Shown piece by piece: positions 24,035 through 38,165 of a stretch of DNA of 64,000 nucleotides (within the stretch, counting starts at the first letter, position 1; each line of letters opens with the position of its first letter). The position numbers were made by a program, and so were the translations under genes. Origin of the DNA: Haemonchus contortus (taxonomy: Eukaryota > Nematoda > Chromadorea > Rhabditida > Trichostrongylidae); contig LS997565.1 in NCBI GenBank assembly GCA_000469685.2, forward strand, positions 34,872,645-34,936,644, written 5' to 3'. The notes under the pieces were generated by a model. That model saw nothing but the letters and a program-made list of their open reading frames with translations, made no database searches and was not told the origin of the DNA.

Positions 24035-24440
24035 CCTCAAGTTGCGGTGAGAACACCTTTTATCCTTTAAGCGGGAATCGACGAGCCTATTCCTCGGAGC
24101 TCAATGGAGCTGCACAGGATCGCAAATCTTCGGACCTGTCCAGTCTGATACGCGCCCAGTGTGTGTCCTGAATGCGGGAGCAAACGGCGAGAGTAGAAAT
24201 GCTAATCAACCGATGAAAATAATGGCACAGACGAAGATTAGATGAGGAGCAGGTGAGATAAGGTGGTGGGTTGCCGTCCGCGTCCAGTCGTCAAAGAATC
24301 AGAGAAGATCGATCCTTAAGTGAGTTTCCCGCCAAAGTGGATGTTTGCGGTGATATTTGCGGTTTGCGATGCGGTATGGATTTGACGATTTGAACTATGA
24401 CCTGCAGCAGCTAACTCTGCTCCTTAACAACTTCTCTATG
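24035..24440 (+). repeat. 400-bp direct repeat, copy 2
   Basis: This is the second copy of the repeat at 21.2-21.66 kb, diverged by substitutions and short indels. The CCGTCCGCGTCCAGTCG block and the AGAGAAGATCGATCCTTAAG block are identical between the copies. Confidence 0.8.
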
Positions 24441-24479
24441 TATAGGTATGCAGCGCTTAGTCAGTCGTGAATGATCATT

Positions 24480-25010
24480 TCACGCACAAATTCTTCAATT
24501 TGAAGTCACAGTTCACGATCCACATTATGATGAAAAATGGAAGATAATGTGTAAAGTAGTACGGTGAATTCGGAAAAAGTGCGCGATTCAGCGTTTCCAA
24601 AGTGATGAAAGGCCTGGAAAAATCCTTCAAAAGGGGCGGGACGAGAAGAAGACCCGAAAAATGAAGAAGAGCGAATGTCTGGGCGAACTATACAAGGTGT
24701 GCCGTTGCGCGCGGGTCGTGGTGCGAATAGCTGACTACAGTAAGCAGAAATACCCCTTAAAATTCATTCACTCATAAGCAACGTTAACAAAAGAACCCTC
24801 GTAACAGCAAAAATAGCCCCTTTTCAATTGAAGCCTCTTGAGGTAGAAAGTTCGAATAAGGATCGCAGCAGCATAAAAAATAACAGAGGACAAAAGAATG
24901 GGAGAAAAACAACGACTCATAACTCGGCGATCACCTTATTGTGTGTGGTGCAATCTGTATCGTCTCGACACTCGTCTGACGTGGAATAGGTCGAGATTAG
25001 GGCATCTGGG
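24480..25010 (+). repeat. dispersed repeat family, plus-oriented copy
   Basis: The order of blocks parallels 43.79-44.2 kb: CAGTTCACGAT, ATGATGAAAAATGGAAGA, CAGCGTTTCCAAAGTG, AAATGAAGA, ACTATACAAGGTGTG, GGATCGCAGCAGCA and CTCGGCGATCA. A reverse-complement copy lies at 4.7-5.3 kb. It has no open frame and is probably non-autonomous. Confidence 0.75.
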
Positions 25011-28000
25011 CGGTCCGGTAACAGGACTCCCATTATGCCCTAGTTGTCGAGTTTTTGAACCGAATGCTTCTTTCCTGTTACCCTTGGGGGCCATTGGGTA
25101 TTCCTAAAGGTAGAGCTCGGAAACCACTTTAATTGCGAACTGTGCCTTTAATTGACAGGAAACATAGCAACTTGGCAGGAAAACTTGGATTGTGATGCAT
25201 TTTCATTCTTGTGTCTTCCTTATTGCTTATCTTAGCTAAACTCCCGGAAAATAGCTTTGACTGGTCTGACGTACGAAGTTCCATTTGAGTAGGACTTAAA
25301 TCCTTCACAGTCCCGCTTCCGGGTGACGCTCCAGGTACAGCGCTGATTGATTCCACGACTTCGAGTGCATAGGACTATGATATGGTTCCTCTTTAGCAAA
25401 GTTTTGACCGTTTTTATTGCAGAAACGAGGAAACGAGCCATCGCGCCTATACACGCTGTTCCTCTGGTGCAACCTGCAAAAGAAAAATAGGAAGAAAAGA
25501 AATTTAATCTAAGAAAAGAAATTTCTTAAAGAATGCTGGTATGTTCTTAGGAGAAGTTGACCTCGGCTTTTCGGAAAAGCCAGGCATCTTGTGGACGTGA
25601 AAAACTTACTTGATAAGGTAGACGGTTACAATATCGAATTCTTGTAGGTACATTTTGTCGGCTGTAACAGTGCACGTTTCGGATCAGGTTCCGAACATCG
25701 TCTTTTGTGGATGAAAAAGTCCTGACGCTTGAATTAGAACGAAATCGTTCATTACAGGTGGAGCCTCGGAAATAGGGAGAAGGGTGAAAGAAGTATTCTT
25801 CAGCATTCTTCTCCTTTGAAAGCTTCTATCGAAGATTGGATTGTCTGAATGAATCATGCAGAGCGGCCGAGTGCTGACATAACCCCTGAACGTTGTTTAC
25901 CCAGAGATGACATATTTATTGGTTACCATACTGAGTGGAACCGTATATGGTCGACTGAAAATTAGTTACGGTGAGTGTGATGCAAGAAAGGTAAAGGATG
26001 TGGACGAGTAATCATGTCTGCAGAAGAAAAGTCATCGCGACTCGCCCTAATACCACCACCTCTTTAATATCCGGCAAAAGTCCCTATATGGCATCTTCGC
26101 CTTACCACCTGATTATAAGCCCACACCACAGGAGTCGAGGTTTGGAAGCCTCTTTTTCCGGGAAGCACTCCATGTAATTGGCACCCGTAAAATACCATAA
26201 GACGAAGGAACTCGTATGTATTAGCGCCCTCCGGCTACATGTTTCCAGTGGTGCTTTTTCCAACTAATCACTCTATCGTTCCAATTAATCGCAGTGTAAG
26301 CCAGCGTCAACACGAACCGAATAGAAGCGGAATTCTGATTTATTCATTCCAAAATCGATAATGTTTCTGCGATCCCTTATCTTGGGGTATGCAATAGAAG
26401 CGTCAGCTCCATACCGTTTCCTTTTTATCTATTTCAGAAAACATTTGCCATCATTGGGCTACGAGACTCCCTTGATGTCCTTCACCGAAGTATTGACGTT
26501 TCTAGAAAATGCAAACGATTTGCGAACGATATGAATATGCTGAATATTTAATCGTGAAAGGCAGCAAGACCTTTGATATTGCACGATCATTTCTCAGAAT
26601 CTTTCTCGTCTCAAAGTTGTAATGAAAGGAGCTAGCTGCCTCTTGCTCTCGACAGCTGAGCGTTGCGGTATACCTAATACCTTCGCCCGAGATTGTGCGT
26701 GTTGGAACATAGTCGTCAACTTTGGAGAGCTCCCAGAGATTGTAATTCAATGTTCCTTGGTCAACGGGCACAACTCCCCAATCAAGGTCCCCTTAACTTA
26801 AAAGGTAGGCCGCCTTTAGCATCACTGCGAAGAGTGAAGGGTCGCGGTAGAGAGCCACATTCTCAAAATAGAGCCCGACATATCGGCCGTGGCCAGTGAA
26901 TGAGAGGCATAGAATATAACTTGGGCCGAAGTGCAGAGGTTGACAGGCCACATAGCCAAACTAACTCATAACCGCATGATCCCGACTACGGGAAATCTTT
27001 TTTCTTCTCTATAAGCTGACTGGTGAAGGTTTCTAAAAAATGCCGCTGCTATCATCGATGACTCAAAATAGCGGAAGATCGATTACTCATTGCTGCCCTA
27101 TTTCCTCAAGGTAAACCCTCAGTCCAGCCGCGAAGTGAAGTGATACTTCAAAAACCTTCAGCCTGGTCCAATCAGATGTTCTTTCGAGGGAGTGAACCTT
27201 TCTGTAAAAGCGTCGTGGAAGCTTTTCAGAACTTCATGGCATTGAAGAAATATTTGTATAGTGCTTATTTACTGCTTGCTTAAACCCTCCGAGCCCACAA
27301 CTAAAGGGCCAGTTAAGGAATGATTTCTCTTGGGCTTGGAATTTTTTCTTTCTGTAGTTGCAACAAACTTTATGTCAGTCCTAGAGAAGGCTCATATTCT
27401 TTAAAAAAGCTGATTGTATGGGAGTAGGACTTGAGAGGAACCTTTTCCTACGCCAGAAACATTCTGCCTCCTTCATTGCCCAACATGTTGAATATAACCG
27501 AACCTTCGGAAATTGTGTTAAACTGAGAGTAGAGTAACAACCACCCTAACTCTATAGAGTGCTTTCCCTAAAGAGTTGTATTCCCTTAAACATGGCGCTA
27601 GCTCTGCAAAATTACCACTCAGGTGAACTCGTGCTTTGTTTCACAAGAATAAGATTGATTGTTCTTCAGATAAAATTTTGATGGCCCGTAATTTTACGTT
27701 TACTCGCATGCGAATCTTTTCTCGTTCCGGTATAAACAGGCTGTCGCATAAAACCAGCATATATTCTGTGGTGCAGATCCGATTTTCAATAATTCCTTCG
27801 ACCATTTTACTCATTCAGTCAGATTGCCTGGGTTCCTGCCGACTTTTCATTCCTCCCATTGAGCGAGCAGTTCTTTGATGAGTCATGGAGCGGCAGACAC
27901 GCCAGAAAACAAAAGTCCACGATTCTCATAGTAAAAATAGTTTATTGATTGCCTCCTAACGAAACTTCCTATCTTGCCCTTTTTCCTTTGCTAGCACTTT

Positions 28001-31000
28001 CGATACCTTCCGATCTTGACTCATCTCTCCCGTTCACCTTCACTGTATCGCTCCTCCGCACATCCAGCAAGCGTATGCCTTTTTCAACACCACATGCTCC
28101 CTTATTTGCCACCTGGACACGATACTCGATGTGCTCTGTGTGTATGTTTACACCAGCATAGATTACTCATACTCTGCTAAAGTGAAGTATTTACCTTTGA
28201 AGTAAATCTCGATCACTTCCATATACTGATATCCAACCCTGTTTCAGGCACAGACTGGTTATTTTTTTATTCGGAATAGTTCCCAAAGTCTTTGTAATTT
28301 GCAATTTCTTCCACCATTGGTCTCCATCGTTCTCAGGCGTCTCGAAAGCTTTTTTTCAGTAACAAAAATGAGTCCTAACGAAAAGGAACTCAGTGAGAGA
28401 ACGAGTGCGATGCAGGTGATGTGCCTGAGTATAAGGTGATAATTGCCACTTGCGGTCCTATATCGCTAACAACAGTGAGTAACACAATGTCCATAAATCT
28501 TTGAAAGGTACAAGGCTTGAAAACCTGTTCGTCCGATAGAAGCAGCGCTAGATGAGAAGGGAGTGCATGAGGGTGGGAGAGAGGTCGCACGAGGATGAAG
28601 GACAGTTTTGTTATCGCTGGCATCACGTCGATACATTTGCATAGAGTGACTCATAAGCACATCTTCGTAGGCATTTCATTCGCAGTAAGAGCAGGAAGGA
28701 AAGATTTCGTTCTGCCTGACGTGATCGCAATCACCTACAGACTTCCTTGTCTGCTAGTTCATCCTATTCGCTTTTGCTGACAATGCGTTTATTCTGGGAT
28801 TATTAGGCTAGAAGGCTTATTTTCTTACGAAATTCTATGCTTAGAATGATTTGTTCTTCTGAAGCGGTTTTTTCTTTTTCACGATTATATTACTTTTGAA
28901 AGCTCTTTAGTACAGTCTGCTGCCTATATGAAGCAAAATAATTTCCAACTTCTTTCTTCTTTAACCTCGCCATGGTTGTTTTGTTTTGCCACTGACAGTC
29001 GCCTGTGGTGTCAGCGGATTTTGTTCGCTTGAGCGGTAGAACTTGGGCACTCTGAGCAGAAGATTAATTCAAAACGTTAGCCGTTGAATTCAGAGAGTGC
29101 TCCACCTTAAAACGCGGTCATGATAATCATGAAATGAATAACTTCTCATCAGTACAAAAACCTTCCTCAGAGTTCTTCAATCCGCTCAGTACTATTTTCC
29201 TCGAAAGTTTACACGAACCCCGTAATCCCATTCCTTCTGAATATGTGAATCGACGACTACGTACTTGCTGCCAACTCGGCGATATGATGTTGACCCACTG
29301 TAGCTTCTAGTTGCTCTTCATATTCTGAAGGTGTTACAGTAAACAGTAGTTTTTCAGGTCAAGAAAGCTTGTAATCGTAAGGCAAATTGACTGTAAGTAG
29401 TAGGATAGTACTACTACTAACATAGGACTAACTTTACCAACACATGAATGCGAGTGGTTATACGCCCTATGTAACTAGCGTTTCCTTTGACCCCTTGTAG
29501 ATCAGTATTTAGAACACAATGTTGAATTTTTCGAGAACTGACCCATCAAAAGAATATGAATCTAAGCTTAAGACATTAGGGCGACGTCCGAGAAAATAAA
29601 AGTTCCACTCAGTATTTTCAGCGAAAAAAATTATGCGTTCTGTATGTTTAGTATTCAGAATAGCAATGTGCAATTTTTTAGAATTTTCTTGTCTGTCTGA
29701 TATGGTTTTTTCATTCCTTTCCTTGTCGTTCTCTTTCTGAAACGTCATCGTAAGTCTTCTCCGACACTATTGAATATTTCATCAGCATGAACTGAATCAG
29801 AACGGTGTTGAATAGAAACTTTCAATTGAAAGTGCCTCTTAGAAATGTCATGAGAAATGTCGTGTTTCACGTCTGCCCATCGCGAAGGACTTTTTCTGGT
29901 TCGTGTAATCTTTGCCGACTACCCCCGTTTCCATATGTACCTCTCCATCTTCTTATCCAAGAAACGGCTAGTTCCGGGTAAGTGCATATGGATACAATAT
30001 CTATTTCAGTGCACTTCTTCATACTGCAACCTCCATGGCAAAAAAATCAAATCAACAAAGGCGGATACCCGTTTTTTCTTCTGTAACTAAAGGATTTCTT
30101 CAAATTTTTATGGGGTTTTGCATAGTTCAATTTAGCTCATGTTCCAGAAAATATAGTGTGATGGATCCGAAATACTTCTTTTGGAGTTCGTCGTTCCATC
30201 CGAATTCCCATGGGCACGTCATTAGCAACAACATCCTCGGCAATTATACTCGGAATGCGATCGCTTCCATCAGCAACATCCAACGGGAACGGCCACGAGC
30301 TGGCTACCCCATTCTTTAAAAAAGATATGAGGAAGACTGTGAAGCTCTCCAGATTGTCCTGATCATCCGCTAGCCCCCTTTCCCGAAATCTCGTCCTTCT
30401 CCATCATCTCCAGCTGTTTACTCATCCTCTGTTATTCACTTCCCACCTTTTTCACATGAAGCTGGTCAGTCATGTAGTAGCAACAGTTACATATGTTGTT
30501 AGGCAGTTTTATTTGGTCAGGTCAGATTAAATTTTTATTTTTATCTCCATGTGTGGCAGGAGGCCTTCTTATGCTTGATCGAAGAACATACATTTGTTCA
30601 TTTGTTGGCTGCATGTTTGTGTGGCAACGTTTCGTCAACATCGTCGCGAGAGAACCAAACATCACATCGCCCCTACGGCACCCCACGAGGTTTCGTCTCG
30701 CTTTCGACAACAGCGCTTGGCTTTTTCTCCTTACTTGCGGATGATCGTGTGTATTAGGATTCATTTCAGAATCTAACCTTTATCTCTTTTCATCTTCAAT
30801 TCTCTTGGTGGAGGTCTGCCTTAAAAGCTATTTCCTTAAGCTTTTGCCAGTAAGAGAAGGTAGCTGCCCGTCCCTTTTTTTCATTCGCCCTCTTCTCAAT
30901 TATCGAATTTGCCGTGGGAATTTGCTTTGAATTGAATCCATCTCCTCTTCGAAAGTTTCTTTCCAACTCTCTTCTATTAGAAAGTGATAGCTTCCGTTAT

Positions 31001-34000
31001 CCTCCCGTTCCGATGTTGCGCTGCAACAAGGGGAAATTTCGAACTCTCCCGAATAAGATCAAGTAGAAACGTTAGCTGGGATCCATTTATGAGTACCTGT
31101 TCTCCAGAGGAAGCTCTATATAGTAATTCGCATAGACACTTTGATTACTCTTTAAAGCCCATTCCATCGAGGACCTCCCGAGCTGATTACTGGTACCGCT
31201 TCCTTTCGAATTTCCTACGGATGCAGGCCCAGTTTGACTACCAGCGGGAAGTAACAGGCCATTGCGGCATGCCACACAGCGGGTTTGTGCAAGTGCCGTC
31301 CGTAGCTGCGCTTTTGTTGTCGGAGGCTTACGCCCCGGCCTTGATATCGATCTGGCGTCCTGTTCGACTTGAAAAACAACTGTCTGCACACGCGCTACGC
31401 CACCCTTGCACTGGGCTGCTACCAATTCTATTTTATAGAAAAAGTTGCAAAATTACTTACAAAATTTTACTAGTCTTCTCCTTGTTTTGGTAAATATACT
31501 TGGAGGCTCAGAAATTATGTTTTCAGGCAGTTAGCAGGGAAACTTTTAATTTCGCCTAAAAGTCGAAATGCTCCTATTGAAAATATTGTTTCACTGAGTA
31601 ACCCCAGATGTTCCCTCTTTTTGAGGGTATTTTTTACAACAAACTTTACTTAAATAAATACTTGGGAAGCAGGTGGTTTATGATCAATGAGTGGTTGCCA
31701 TGACAGGGTTCCCCCTCATTCTGTCTCCTCGCCTCCCACTCTGGCAAGTAGTTATACTAATCGACCAAGCAGTATTGAGATCCTTTCAAACGGCTCCAAG
31801 CTTTTGGGCGTTCTTCAACATTCTGCTTTCGTTGAGTTCAATCGAATGCCAGTCTCCGTGCCATTCTCCTATAACATGTCGATTTTATTTCTGTTTGGAT
31901 GGGCTATTTTGTCGTTCATGCGTAATCCGACGCAACGTTCACCATCATCATTGATTCACGGTATTACTCCCAGTTTTTGGCCATTGAAAATCTGGTTTTG
32001 ATAAGTGCCAAATCGAGCCTCACAGGCCTATGAGTCACATTCCTAGTTGGTGATTAAAATACTCAATGTTAGGACGGTTGGTCATTGAATAAACACAGAA
32101 TTCACTAGAAAAATACAACCTCGAGTTAATCTGGAATGGATATTGCTTATTTCGAAGCATATTTCGATCCGGTCCATCCTGTTAATTGAGAAATTGTAGC
32201 TCAAGTAGTCCAGCTGTCGGTAGTTTTTCCTCATCATCGCCGCTTAATCATCTCGTCTCTTTGCATTCAGATATCGGAAGAATTCTTCGTGAGCAAAGAC
32301 CGAATTTTTTCCATTCGCGGTGGTGTGATCCTAATTTCCGGGGATATGTCAGAGAGAGCATTGTTTATGGTCGTTTAGAGCCAAAGTACAAGCTATCAGC
32401 GGTTACGAGTAAAGAGCAGCGCAGTGTCATTATCGAGAATTCGGCAAAACCTGTATTGACCCAGTGCACTTTAGACCGTAGAAAGAGACTCGAGCACCAT
32501 AGCCATCAGTGGCATCGTTTCTCTTCTTATCAGCTTTATCAACTTCTCATTGATTGCCCTATCTCTGCATGTCATTTTCTTTCCAAGTAATTCACCTCCG
32601 TTCTGTATTACTTCCTATCATCTTTTCGGGAGTTAAGAGCTTCCACGGCTCCCGAAAGAACCTAGATCTCAACCGCCTTGACATGGCGGTCAACCAGGCC
32701 ATTTCTTTCAATCTATATGGGCTACTGAGTGCCCAATTTTGAAGGTGCGACAAGACAGTAAGGGAATCAGCTGGAACAGCTGGTCGCATACAAAACGGGC
32801 ACATCTGCTGAACGGTTCAGTTTTTGCAAAGGCGCTAAGCCTGACGATTGCATAAAGTTGACTAGGCATGAGCTTAGCTCCTTTCTCCTAAAAAATCACA
32901 CAAAAATGGATCTTTCGTATTCTGCAAATTCCGTTTAACTTTTCCGTCCTAATTTCAAACTTTGAATAACAACTTCTTGATATTTATGGAACTACCTCTT
33001 AATTTCAGAAAATCTAAATTTTAGAAAAAATTTTAGAAATCATCTCTGAAGTATGAAATCTACATAGAAGTAATAACATAATCTTCGATCGATTACTGTT
33101 GTATTTTTATGAGATCTTTTCCCACTCATTCCAAAAGTTCGACTTTTATTCTAAAGGCCGCTGAATTTCTCTTTATAATCACCACTTCATTCCATGCATT
33201 TTTCATGTGGCAGTTTTACAACTCCCATGTTATACCAGCTCGCCGACATGTCCTTCAAGAAGCGTCGTCAAGAAGCATGCTTTGGTCCTTAATCCACAAT
33301 CGTCTTTCCCTTTTCTGTATTAACTTTTCGAGTTACTTTATAGTTCTATAGATTCTATCGGCTCTTATAATGGTCAAACGGATTGAAGACTGACCAGAAC
33401 CAGAAACACCTGAAGAAAAGCTGAAAAACAAATCCCTCGAAGTCACATCACCTGCGGGTAGTAATCGAAAGAATTTCATCATTTGATGTCATAGCTTCGT
33501 TGGCTGTTCCACCTGCTCCTCTGTCGTTGCCGATGTTCATCGCCACCAATTTTCAAGTTGAAGAAACACTTTTTCGTGCTGCAAACCTTCCTACGAAGAA
33601 ATTAGATGGATTTAAGGTTATTGAAGGAATGCATTCTTTATTCTTGAATTCTTTCTTATGACCTTGTACCAGGTTTTTTTCTGTTTCAATGCTTTATTTT
33701 ATCAATGGGCATCGAATCCTCATGTTTCAAAGTTGCAGCTAACTAGGTAGCCAAAAAATCTGCAAAAATGAACTGATAATCATAATCACAAAGGAGAAAT
33801 CGCAGCTTGTCAAGTTGGTTAGAATTTTGACCGCTTCGTTTCATGGCAATAGAAAACATTCATCGTTGTTCACTTCTTATTTGTTTTTCGCTCGTAGGCA
33901 TTGGACGGATCGCTCCTCTTCTTTCCCATTCCATTTTTTGCCTTCTCGCTTCTTGTCCAGCGGCAAAAACAGCATCGATTCAATACGAGACTGGTGCTGA

Positions 34001-35845
34001 AATGCACGGAGGCCTTTCCCACGAAGCCGTTGCTTCGTGGTCGCTCCCTCATGATCAACGAAGACAACAGTTCGTGCGAGAACGACATTCCCCCGCTTCA
34101 GCTTCTACCGTGCAATTCATTCGATATCTATATGCAATAGGATAGTATCTGAATAAAATACCACATAATCTTAATAGTCGCACTGGGGAACAATGTGCAG
34201 GTGGTGTCGGCTGCAGGTAATTGGCTGGCTTCCTCGCGGCTCACGGATCGAACTCCGAATCGGACCAACCCGTTACCCATTCCGCCCAACTCCGTACAAA
34301 AATCAACCTACTCCCGTAGCTCTGGGATCACTTTATTGGTACCGGAACCGTTTAGGATGATAACTGACAGCCACTGACTTGTGCCCTGATTGGTGGAATG
34401 GCAAATCGTTGCATAATCCACATATTTATGCATTTAAAATGCACTAAAAGTGCCTTTCAAATGCCTGGGAATGGAATGCGAGGCCCATCCTAAAGAAGGG
34501 TGATTGATTGACACCAGAGGTTTTTAGACTCTACTGGTGATCAGACACATCATTCCAGCTTTTAATGAAAACTTGAACACAACACAGTGAATTACCATAT
34601 CCAATCTTTCCCAATAGTTATTTTCGAGGATTGCGTTTGGTGTTGTTCTGTAAAGTATTATTGTACTTTTGTTTTTTTTATTGTGGTTTCACTTGCCTAT
34701 ATCGAATGTTTCGAGTAATTTTGCATTTCTATCGCAGCCGATGGTACTTCCCCTCTAAATTTGGAGATTTTGATAATTTCCATCTGCTATTTTCAGAGTA
34801 AATTGAGGGCTAGCAAAGCGACTTTTCCTTCAAGATGTGCGTCATCCTTCTTTGCATCGTCGCTATCATCTGTCCGGTTAGTATTCAATGATATGTCATT
34901 TCTCATAATTTCGAAAATAAATTCAGTTTTGATCAGTTACTTTTTTGGAAATTATTTGCGAAACATTCAGGCGTTAGGGATGCTATTTTTGAGGCGACAC
35001 GTGAATAACACCTTTTTGGCAACTTTACGTAAAAATAACATCCTCGAATGTTATAATTAAACAATGTTCTAATAAAGATTAATTAATAGTCACAAATTGA
35101 TAATTGGAAAGACTTCAAATGAATTTGGAACAGATTTATCTAATTTCTCTCTTATGAAAGATATTTCTATGTTTGAGCGTCTGGTATTGAGAAATTTGTT
35201 GTTTCGCAGTAGCTGAGATCTTCATCCGGTCTCTATTGATTTGACTTCTCTGAAACACCCCCGAGAAGATTTACGAAATTCCGCATATTTCGGAAGTGTA
35301 GACGATTTTCGTGGACCGGGTGTGAAAAAGTGGCGTCCATCATTTCCTCAGGCTGGCACCTGCCGAGTTTTTCACCAATCAGAGTAGATTATTTACTACA
35401 AGATGGATTTTCTGTACAAGATGGATTCTCTGTGTGAGAAGGAGCAAAGGCACTGGTTCAAAATAATCACCATGCAAAAGTCATTGAAGCAGTAATGGAT
35501 CTCGGGGCCAACTGATTCTCAAGAGTCATTACTGCTCACTGTTCGATCATATGATCCGTAACTTTTCGATTTTGATAGAAATCATGTGAATGTTACACTG
35601 TCAATAAGCTCTTCATTAATCCTTTTCTTGAAATTCATAAAGTAAATATCCCATACCCATATTGCACTAAAAGGTGTGTTGCTTTTCAACAAAACAGTAG
35701 TATTCCTAGGGAACTACCGGCCAATCATACCACTCCAGCTCGACTTGGGTCCCTTTGCAGTGTGAAGTCTAGCTTTAACCCTTTGACGACAATGCGGATT
35801 TCGACGTGACGCGCACATGGTGGGGGTGGTCGTCCTTTTTCGGTC
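25011..35845. other. 10.8 kb with no supportable gene
   Basis: I read all frames and found no recognisable domain or phase-consistent exon chain. Exon-like segments with plausible frames exist near 31.0-31.45, 32.2-32.59, 33.43-33.62 and 33.9-34.14 kb. They cannot be joined convincingly and match no family that I know. A few may belong to fast-evolving worm genes. Confidence 0.5.
33432..33615 (+). other. possible unassigned exon
   Basis: One frame is open from after a TGA near 33.42 kb to a GTTATT donor-like site near 33.615 kb. Its composition is protein-like, including the run FQVEETLFRAANLPTKKLDG. It has no known domain and no confident neighbouring exon. The acceptor is weak, so it may be chance. 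Confidence 0.2.
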
Positions 35846-35849
35846 CAAG

Positions 35850-36125
35850 CGTACGATGGGGGACGGAACATTCACCCAGAACTGGATGGACGCGGCAAAC
35901 TGCGCGGCGAAATTCGTGCTGATCAAAACGAATCTGGCGCCTATCATTGGAGCGCAAATTTAAAGTAGGGTCGATAACTAGCATCAGCTGGCCCTACTTA
36001 TCCAATCTACTTGAAACCCGTGCCCCAATGATAGGCGCCAAAGCCGTTTTAATCACTACGAATTTCGCCGCGCGGCTTGCCGCGTCCATCCAGTTCTGGG
36101 TGAATGTACCCATACCCCGTACGAT
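35850..36125. repeat. long imperfect palindrome, MITE-like
   Basis: Two arms of about 90 bases (roughly 35850-35950 and 36022-36120) are inverted copies around a 70-base centre. The centre itself contains GTAGGG and CCCTAC ends. The arms share TTCACCCAGAACTGGATGGA and GCGCCTATCATTGG. Each arm reads from the centre outward as MIGA..VLI.TNFAA..AASI, with WVNVP following. Differences between the arms include several third-position changes. It may be a foldback DNA element or a coding fragment duplicated in inverse. Confidence 0.75.
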
Positions 36126-36129
36126 CGAC

Positions 36130-37915
36130 GTGAGCTTACAAGTCCGCAGCTGCACAATTAATTTGGCGTCGTCAATCGCCTATTTTTCAGCAGCTACAAG
36201 TACTGCATGCCCTTTCTGGGCCACCAGCAGGACAGGAAAACCTTCTTTGGGTGAAGGTTGGCCTTTTAGACATCTGACAGTTCCCCTTTGTCGAACCTTT
36301 GCCGTTTCCTCACTGGGTTTTTGAAGAGCATTCCCTTCTCCCATCCAGTCCTTTCGGAGAGGGCTAAGCGAAGACCAGGTTATCACCCTTGAGACGTCAT
36401 AAGTGATGATTGTGGGCACTGACGTCTGCGAATGCAGAGTGGGGGAGTAGTAGCTATTGGGATGACAGTGTAACATGCATATGTCATGCACACGTGATGA
36501 AGAAATACCAACATCCATGAAAACGAAACAAGGAAGGATCAAAGCGTGGCAAAATTGTGAATCAACGTCATATGAAAGGCATACTTGAAAGATATCCTCG
36601 CGTCATCTGTCCATTGTAGCCAATCGCCGTGCTATTCGACCAAGGCTGTACGACACAGTTCTGGATTAATGTTATCCTTACCTTCCTGATATGGATACCA
36701 GGCGTGATACACGCCTTTTGGGTGATTCTGTGCCGTGTTGGTGATCATCGCTACCACGAATACACGCGAGGACGTTAAACCTTGGCCTGTTTTCCGTTTA
36801 CGGTAAGTCAATCATGGTAAAAAGTACATGTATTCTTATACTAGACGTCCAATTTTCAGAACTGACTCCGGCAACGCTCTTACTGAAATTACGGACTGCT
36901 CTTGGCTAAGGCCTTATCTCGTGCACTGCTGCTACGCTAGTTTTCAGTGTGTTTCATGTCAGAATTTTCATAAGTATTTATGCTGCTTACATTTCGCTGG
37001 TTGCTCTGATTGCTACTGGCCAGGGTTTAGCTATTTCTTACATGACTCCACCATTCTTCACGAAATATTCCCACTATTCCTCTTTTTTTACGACTTTCCA
37101 TGTTGTGGTATGTATCGATGAGAAGCACACTCATTAATCTGTGTACTCACTTCCATACTAGTTATTCCTCATATTGAGCACTTTAAACGAGGAATCGTTC
37201 CGCCCTCTACTTCTTTATTCTTATGTTCTCGTTGATTACTTTGTCATATATTTTGTCGTTTGAATAAACAGATATAATTGTCTGCAAGTAATACCAGAGC
37301 TGATGGATTTAAATGACAATAAGGCATACTCGTTTATTACTCTCGTCTACGCTTTGGCTAGTCTTGAGTTCAACTGTGATTCACCTTTATTTCACGATGA
37401 TACCCACCTGCACACTCCCTCTCATGCCCCTCGCAATCAACCCTCCCTTTCGCTTCAATGTTTCTAAGCGTACGGCATAACATTCGAGTATTTTGGAACA
37501 CATTTCGGTTAAAGTAGAGACCAGACGCCTTCCATGATAACAACACCAGTGCTTCCTACAACCTTCCCGGTAGCATTTCCCAGTCGTGCACCAACAACTG
37601 GACAGCACCGTGACTGCCCCACTCACCTGTATTACATATATGAGGGTGACCCCAACCACCCGTCATACGACGCAACGAAATCATGGTCTAGTGTATGGGG
37701 CATAACAACGGAACCCATATTGATACGTGATCGCGAACTGCTACCGAAGGTGATGGCTCTGATCTCGTCGATCATACTGAATACCAGTCGAGTCGACCGG
37801 CTTACGACGGACCTCATTCCCTACTTTTACAAAGTAAATAGAAAACGTATTACAGTTCAAGATGAAAACAAGGGAAGGTCTTTCAACAGCATTATCACTT
37901 CCGATTTTTGTAAAG
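36130..37915. other. unannotated stretch
   Basis: I see no gene that can be supported. A short hydrophobic frame near 36.95-37.1 kb after a TTTTCAG acceptor could be a membrane-segment exon. It has no partner exons that I can identify. Confidence 0.4.
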
Positions 37916-37917
37916 AC

Positions 37918-38165
37918 TTAGCCCGATGCCAGTACAGTTCGAAATCACAGTTTCGAAGTACCCACTTCACTCCAAATCACTCTTTTCACTCCGCAGTACT
38001 CACCCTCACCGAGTTACTGCCTTATATATAAGAAGGAAGTGTAGAATAGAGCTAAGTTTTCCATATCACTACCTTATCGTAATCATAAAAATTGCGGACG
38101 GACAGACCGGCAAACCGACATACCTACACCAAATTACTGCTTTATAAATAAGAGAGATAGCTGGA
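37918..38165 (+). repeat. dispersed repeat with GGACGGACAGAC tail, copy 2
   Basis: This is the second copy of the repeat at 19.79-20.06 kb. Here the tail ends in TACTGCTTTATAAATAAGAG, without the TG-rich expansion. Confidence 0.65.
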
